Part shown: positions 62,682 to 64,000 of the stretch, one piece after another | How the letters are laid out: every line of letters begins with the position of its first letter | Position numbering within the stretch: position 1 is the stretch's first letter | DNA from: Kribbella sp. NBC_00382 | GTDB lineage: Bacteria > Actinomycetota > Actinomycetes > Propionibacteriales > Kribbellaceae | DNA length: 64,000 nucleotides | Direction: 5' to 3' | NCBI RefSeq assembly: GCF_036067295.1 | Contig: NZ_CP107954.1 | Location: 5,332,001-5,396,000 of the forward strand | The notes under the pieces: model-generated | What the model was told of the DNA's origin: nothing | The model's database searches: none | What the model saw: only the letters and a program-made list of their open reading frames with translations | Position numbers and translations under genes: made by a program

Positions 62682-62751
62682 ACCTTGAACACCAAACGGC
62701 GACCTCGGACAAGATATTTCCTGTCCGAGGTCGCCGTTTGGTGTTCAAGGT
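62682..62751. terminator. Perfect 30-bp inverted repeat, bidirectional terminator
   Basis: Left arm 62682-62711 and right arm 62722-62751 match at all 30 positions, loop AGATATTTCC. It lies in the 94-bp gap between the convergent VWA and cellulase genes. No U-run, and far longer than a usual terminator. Confidence 0.8.
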
Positions 62752-62757
62752 GACTGC

Positions 62758-64000
62758 TTATGTCCCGTTGATCAGGCGAACTGCCAGGTCTGGGTTGAAC
62801 TGGCCAGCCGGAGTGGTGGGAGCAATCCCGCACGGACCATCCGAATCACCGGGCACCTTGATCCAGAGCAGCATCTCGGCGCCGCCACCGATTTGGCTCG
62901 GAGTGCCGAGCTTGCGGCCGGCTGGGTTGCACCACTCGCCGTTGGAGCCGTTGCCGTTCCGGCTGGTATCGATGACGAACGGTTTCGCCGTACCGAGGCT
63001 GGACCGCACGTTGTTGGCGTACGTCACCGACGCGCTGGTCGTGTAGTAGTTCGACACGTTCACCGCGAACCCACGCGCATTAGCGATCCCCGCCCCCTGC
63101 AGCCGAGCAGCCATCGTTGCCGCCGGCACCCAACCCGCGTTGCCCGCGTCGAGATACGCCCAGGTGTTAGGCGCCCGATCGTGGAACTGCTGGGTGGCGA
63201 AGGCAAGCATCCCGTTGCGCTCGGCAATCTGCGCCGCCGTCATGCACTCGAAATCACCCAACGCGTCCGGCTCGATCACCACGACCGCCGGCCGAGCACC
63301 GATCGAGTCAGCGAACGCAGCGATCCAACTCCGGTACGCCGCCGGCGACCCCGCGCCCCCACCCGAGTGCCCACCACACGCATCCCGCCCGGGCAGGTTG
63401 TACGCGACCAGTACCGGCAATTTGTCCGCGTTATCGGCGGCCCCAACGTACCCACCAACCATCGCGCCGATCGTCGTACCGGCCGGCGGATTGCCGAACC
63501 ACTTCGCCGTCGGCCTGCTCGCGATATTGGTGTTGATCGTCGAAGCCCGCGAGTCACTCCCGTGGCTGTTCACCCACGCCTTGGGCGTCGAGTCAGGATT
63601 GACGTAGAACCCACTCGTCAGGTCAACCGGACTCGCAAGCAGAGCCTGCGTCTTCTGCTGCCTGGGTGACTGGCTGTCTGCGAAGGCCGTGATCCACGCC
63701 AGCGCCGAATTCCAGTTCACCGCGACTTCGTTGGTCGAGTAGGAACCGATGTTGTCGAGATAACAGGTCGCCGGCGCACACCCTTGAAGCCCGCGCTGCG
63801 CCACCGGATCCTGCAGCCCCGAGTTCGGCCCGCCCGCCATCGCTCCAGGAGCAGGCGACGGCAGCGCCGGGTCGAGCGACTTCGCCCAGAACCGGTGATG
63901 CTGGTTGTGGCTGTCCCGCTCGCCGTACCCGGTCACGTACGACTGGTTGATCGCGTTCCGCCCGAGCAGATAGTCCAGCGACTCCAACGCGCCGTCCCGG
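62758..64000 (-). CDS. GH9-GH6 multidomain cellulase, partial
   Basis: The frame is open to the right edge, so the N-terminus is missing. The first visible part ([27 protein letters not shown] ... [21 protein letters not shown]) is the C-terminal end of a GH9 endoglucanase, including its Asp/Arg-His active-site loop and Glu region. After a short linker comes a complete GH6 cellobiohydrolase/endoglucanase-type domain (about 290 residues): [13 protein letters not shown] with the catalytic Asp, [17 protein letters not shown] and [12 protein letters not shown]. Probably secreted and acting on cellulose with both activities in one chain. Confidence 0.85.
   Translation of the reverse strand, partial: RDGALESLDYLLGRNAINQSYVTGYGERDSHNQHHRFWAKSLDPALPSPAPGAMAGGPNSGLQDPVAQRGLQGCAPATCYLDNIGSYSTNEVAVNWNSALAWITAFADSQSPRQQKTQALLASPVDLTSGFYVNPDSTPKAWVNSHGSDSRASTINTNIASRPTAKWFGNPPAGTTIGAMVGGYVGAADNADKLPVLVAYNLPGRDACGGHSGGGAGSPAAYRSWIAAFADSIGARPAVVVIEPDALGDFECMTAAQIAERNGMLAFATQQFHDRAPNTWAYLDAGNAGWVPAATMAARLQGAGIANARGFAVNVSNYYTTSASVTYANNVRSSLGTAKPFVIDTSRNGNGSNGEWCNPAGRKLGTPSQIGGGAEMLLWIKVPGDSDGPCGIAPTTPAGQFNPDLAVRLINGT

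Overview
The window is GC-rich and gene-dense. Many starts are GTG, stop/start overlaps such as ATGA, GTGA and TGATG are common, some promoters look leaderless, and several families are typical of actinobacteria (HxlR, PucR, SulP-carbonic anhydrase, DUF664/DinB, chromosomal TcpC/VirB4-like locus, TAT-exported lactonase). I read it as the chromosome of a soil, polymer-degrading actinobacterium, probably Nocardioidaceae and perhaps Kribbella-like. The genus is inference, not something the sequence proves. I recognised no rRNA, tRNA or CRISPR array.

Layout. 1-18.96 kb: a large LuxR/MalT-type regulator cut by the left edge, then small metabolic and defence genes (RibD-C reductase, VOC protein, AlkZ-like winged-helix protein, S33 peptidase, ExoIII, lipoprotein, DinB/mycothiol transferase, aldo-keto reductase, M50-like membrane peptidase, cytosolic-looking S41 protease, PAP2 enzyme, SulP-carbonic anhydrase fusion) and an HxlR-controlled redox pair of divergent transcripts. 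18.96-24.2 kb: the remnant of a carbohydrate-binding gene with its operator-like palindrome, a secreted lysyl-oxidase-like protein, an AHSA1 protein, an MFS exporter and a divergent LysR regulator. 24.3-27.75 kb: a phenolic-lipid-type cluster, with a UbiA prenyltransferase divergent from a type III PKS, ICMT-like methyltransferase and FAD hydroxylase operon. 28.0-34.7 kb: PucR regulator divergent from a DadA-like oxidase, SDR/TetR divergent pair, thioredoxin and aldo-keto reductase.

34.9-45.4 kb: a colinear block with TcpC-, TcpD-, TcpE-, VirB4- and VirB6-like proteins, an NTF2-fold membrane protein, a wall hydrolase and an M48 protease. It looks like a chromosomal secretion/conjugation apparatus, with no relaxase or coupling protein visible. 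45.6-58.6 kb: mostly exported proteins (M36/M4-like protease, CocE-type hydrolase, lactonase-like beta-propeller, GH2 enzyme with LamG domain, beta-helix protein). 58.6-62.7 kb: a MoxR-DUF58-VWA operon with a divergent membrane protein. The right edge cuts a GH9-GH6 cellulase.

Most unusual structure: two tandem hairpin arrays lie at convergent gene junctions. The first (27815-27906) has three hairpins at an exact 34-nt period with the identical loop CCTGGTGAA but different, fully covarying stems. The second (about 30966-31660) is a run of roughly 17 hairpins with variable stems. Both share a linker of the form GGTnnTGC when read in the direction of the gene just upstream. I know of no named element that fits. 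These arrays are the best candidate for something undescribed.
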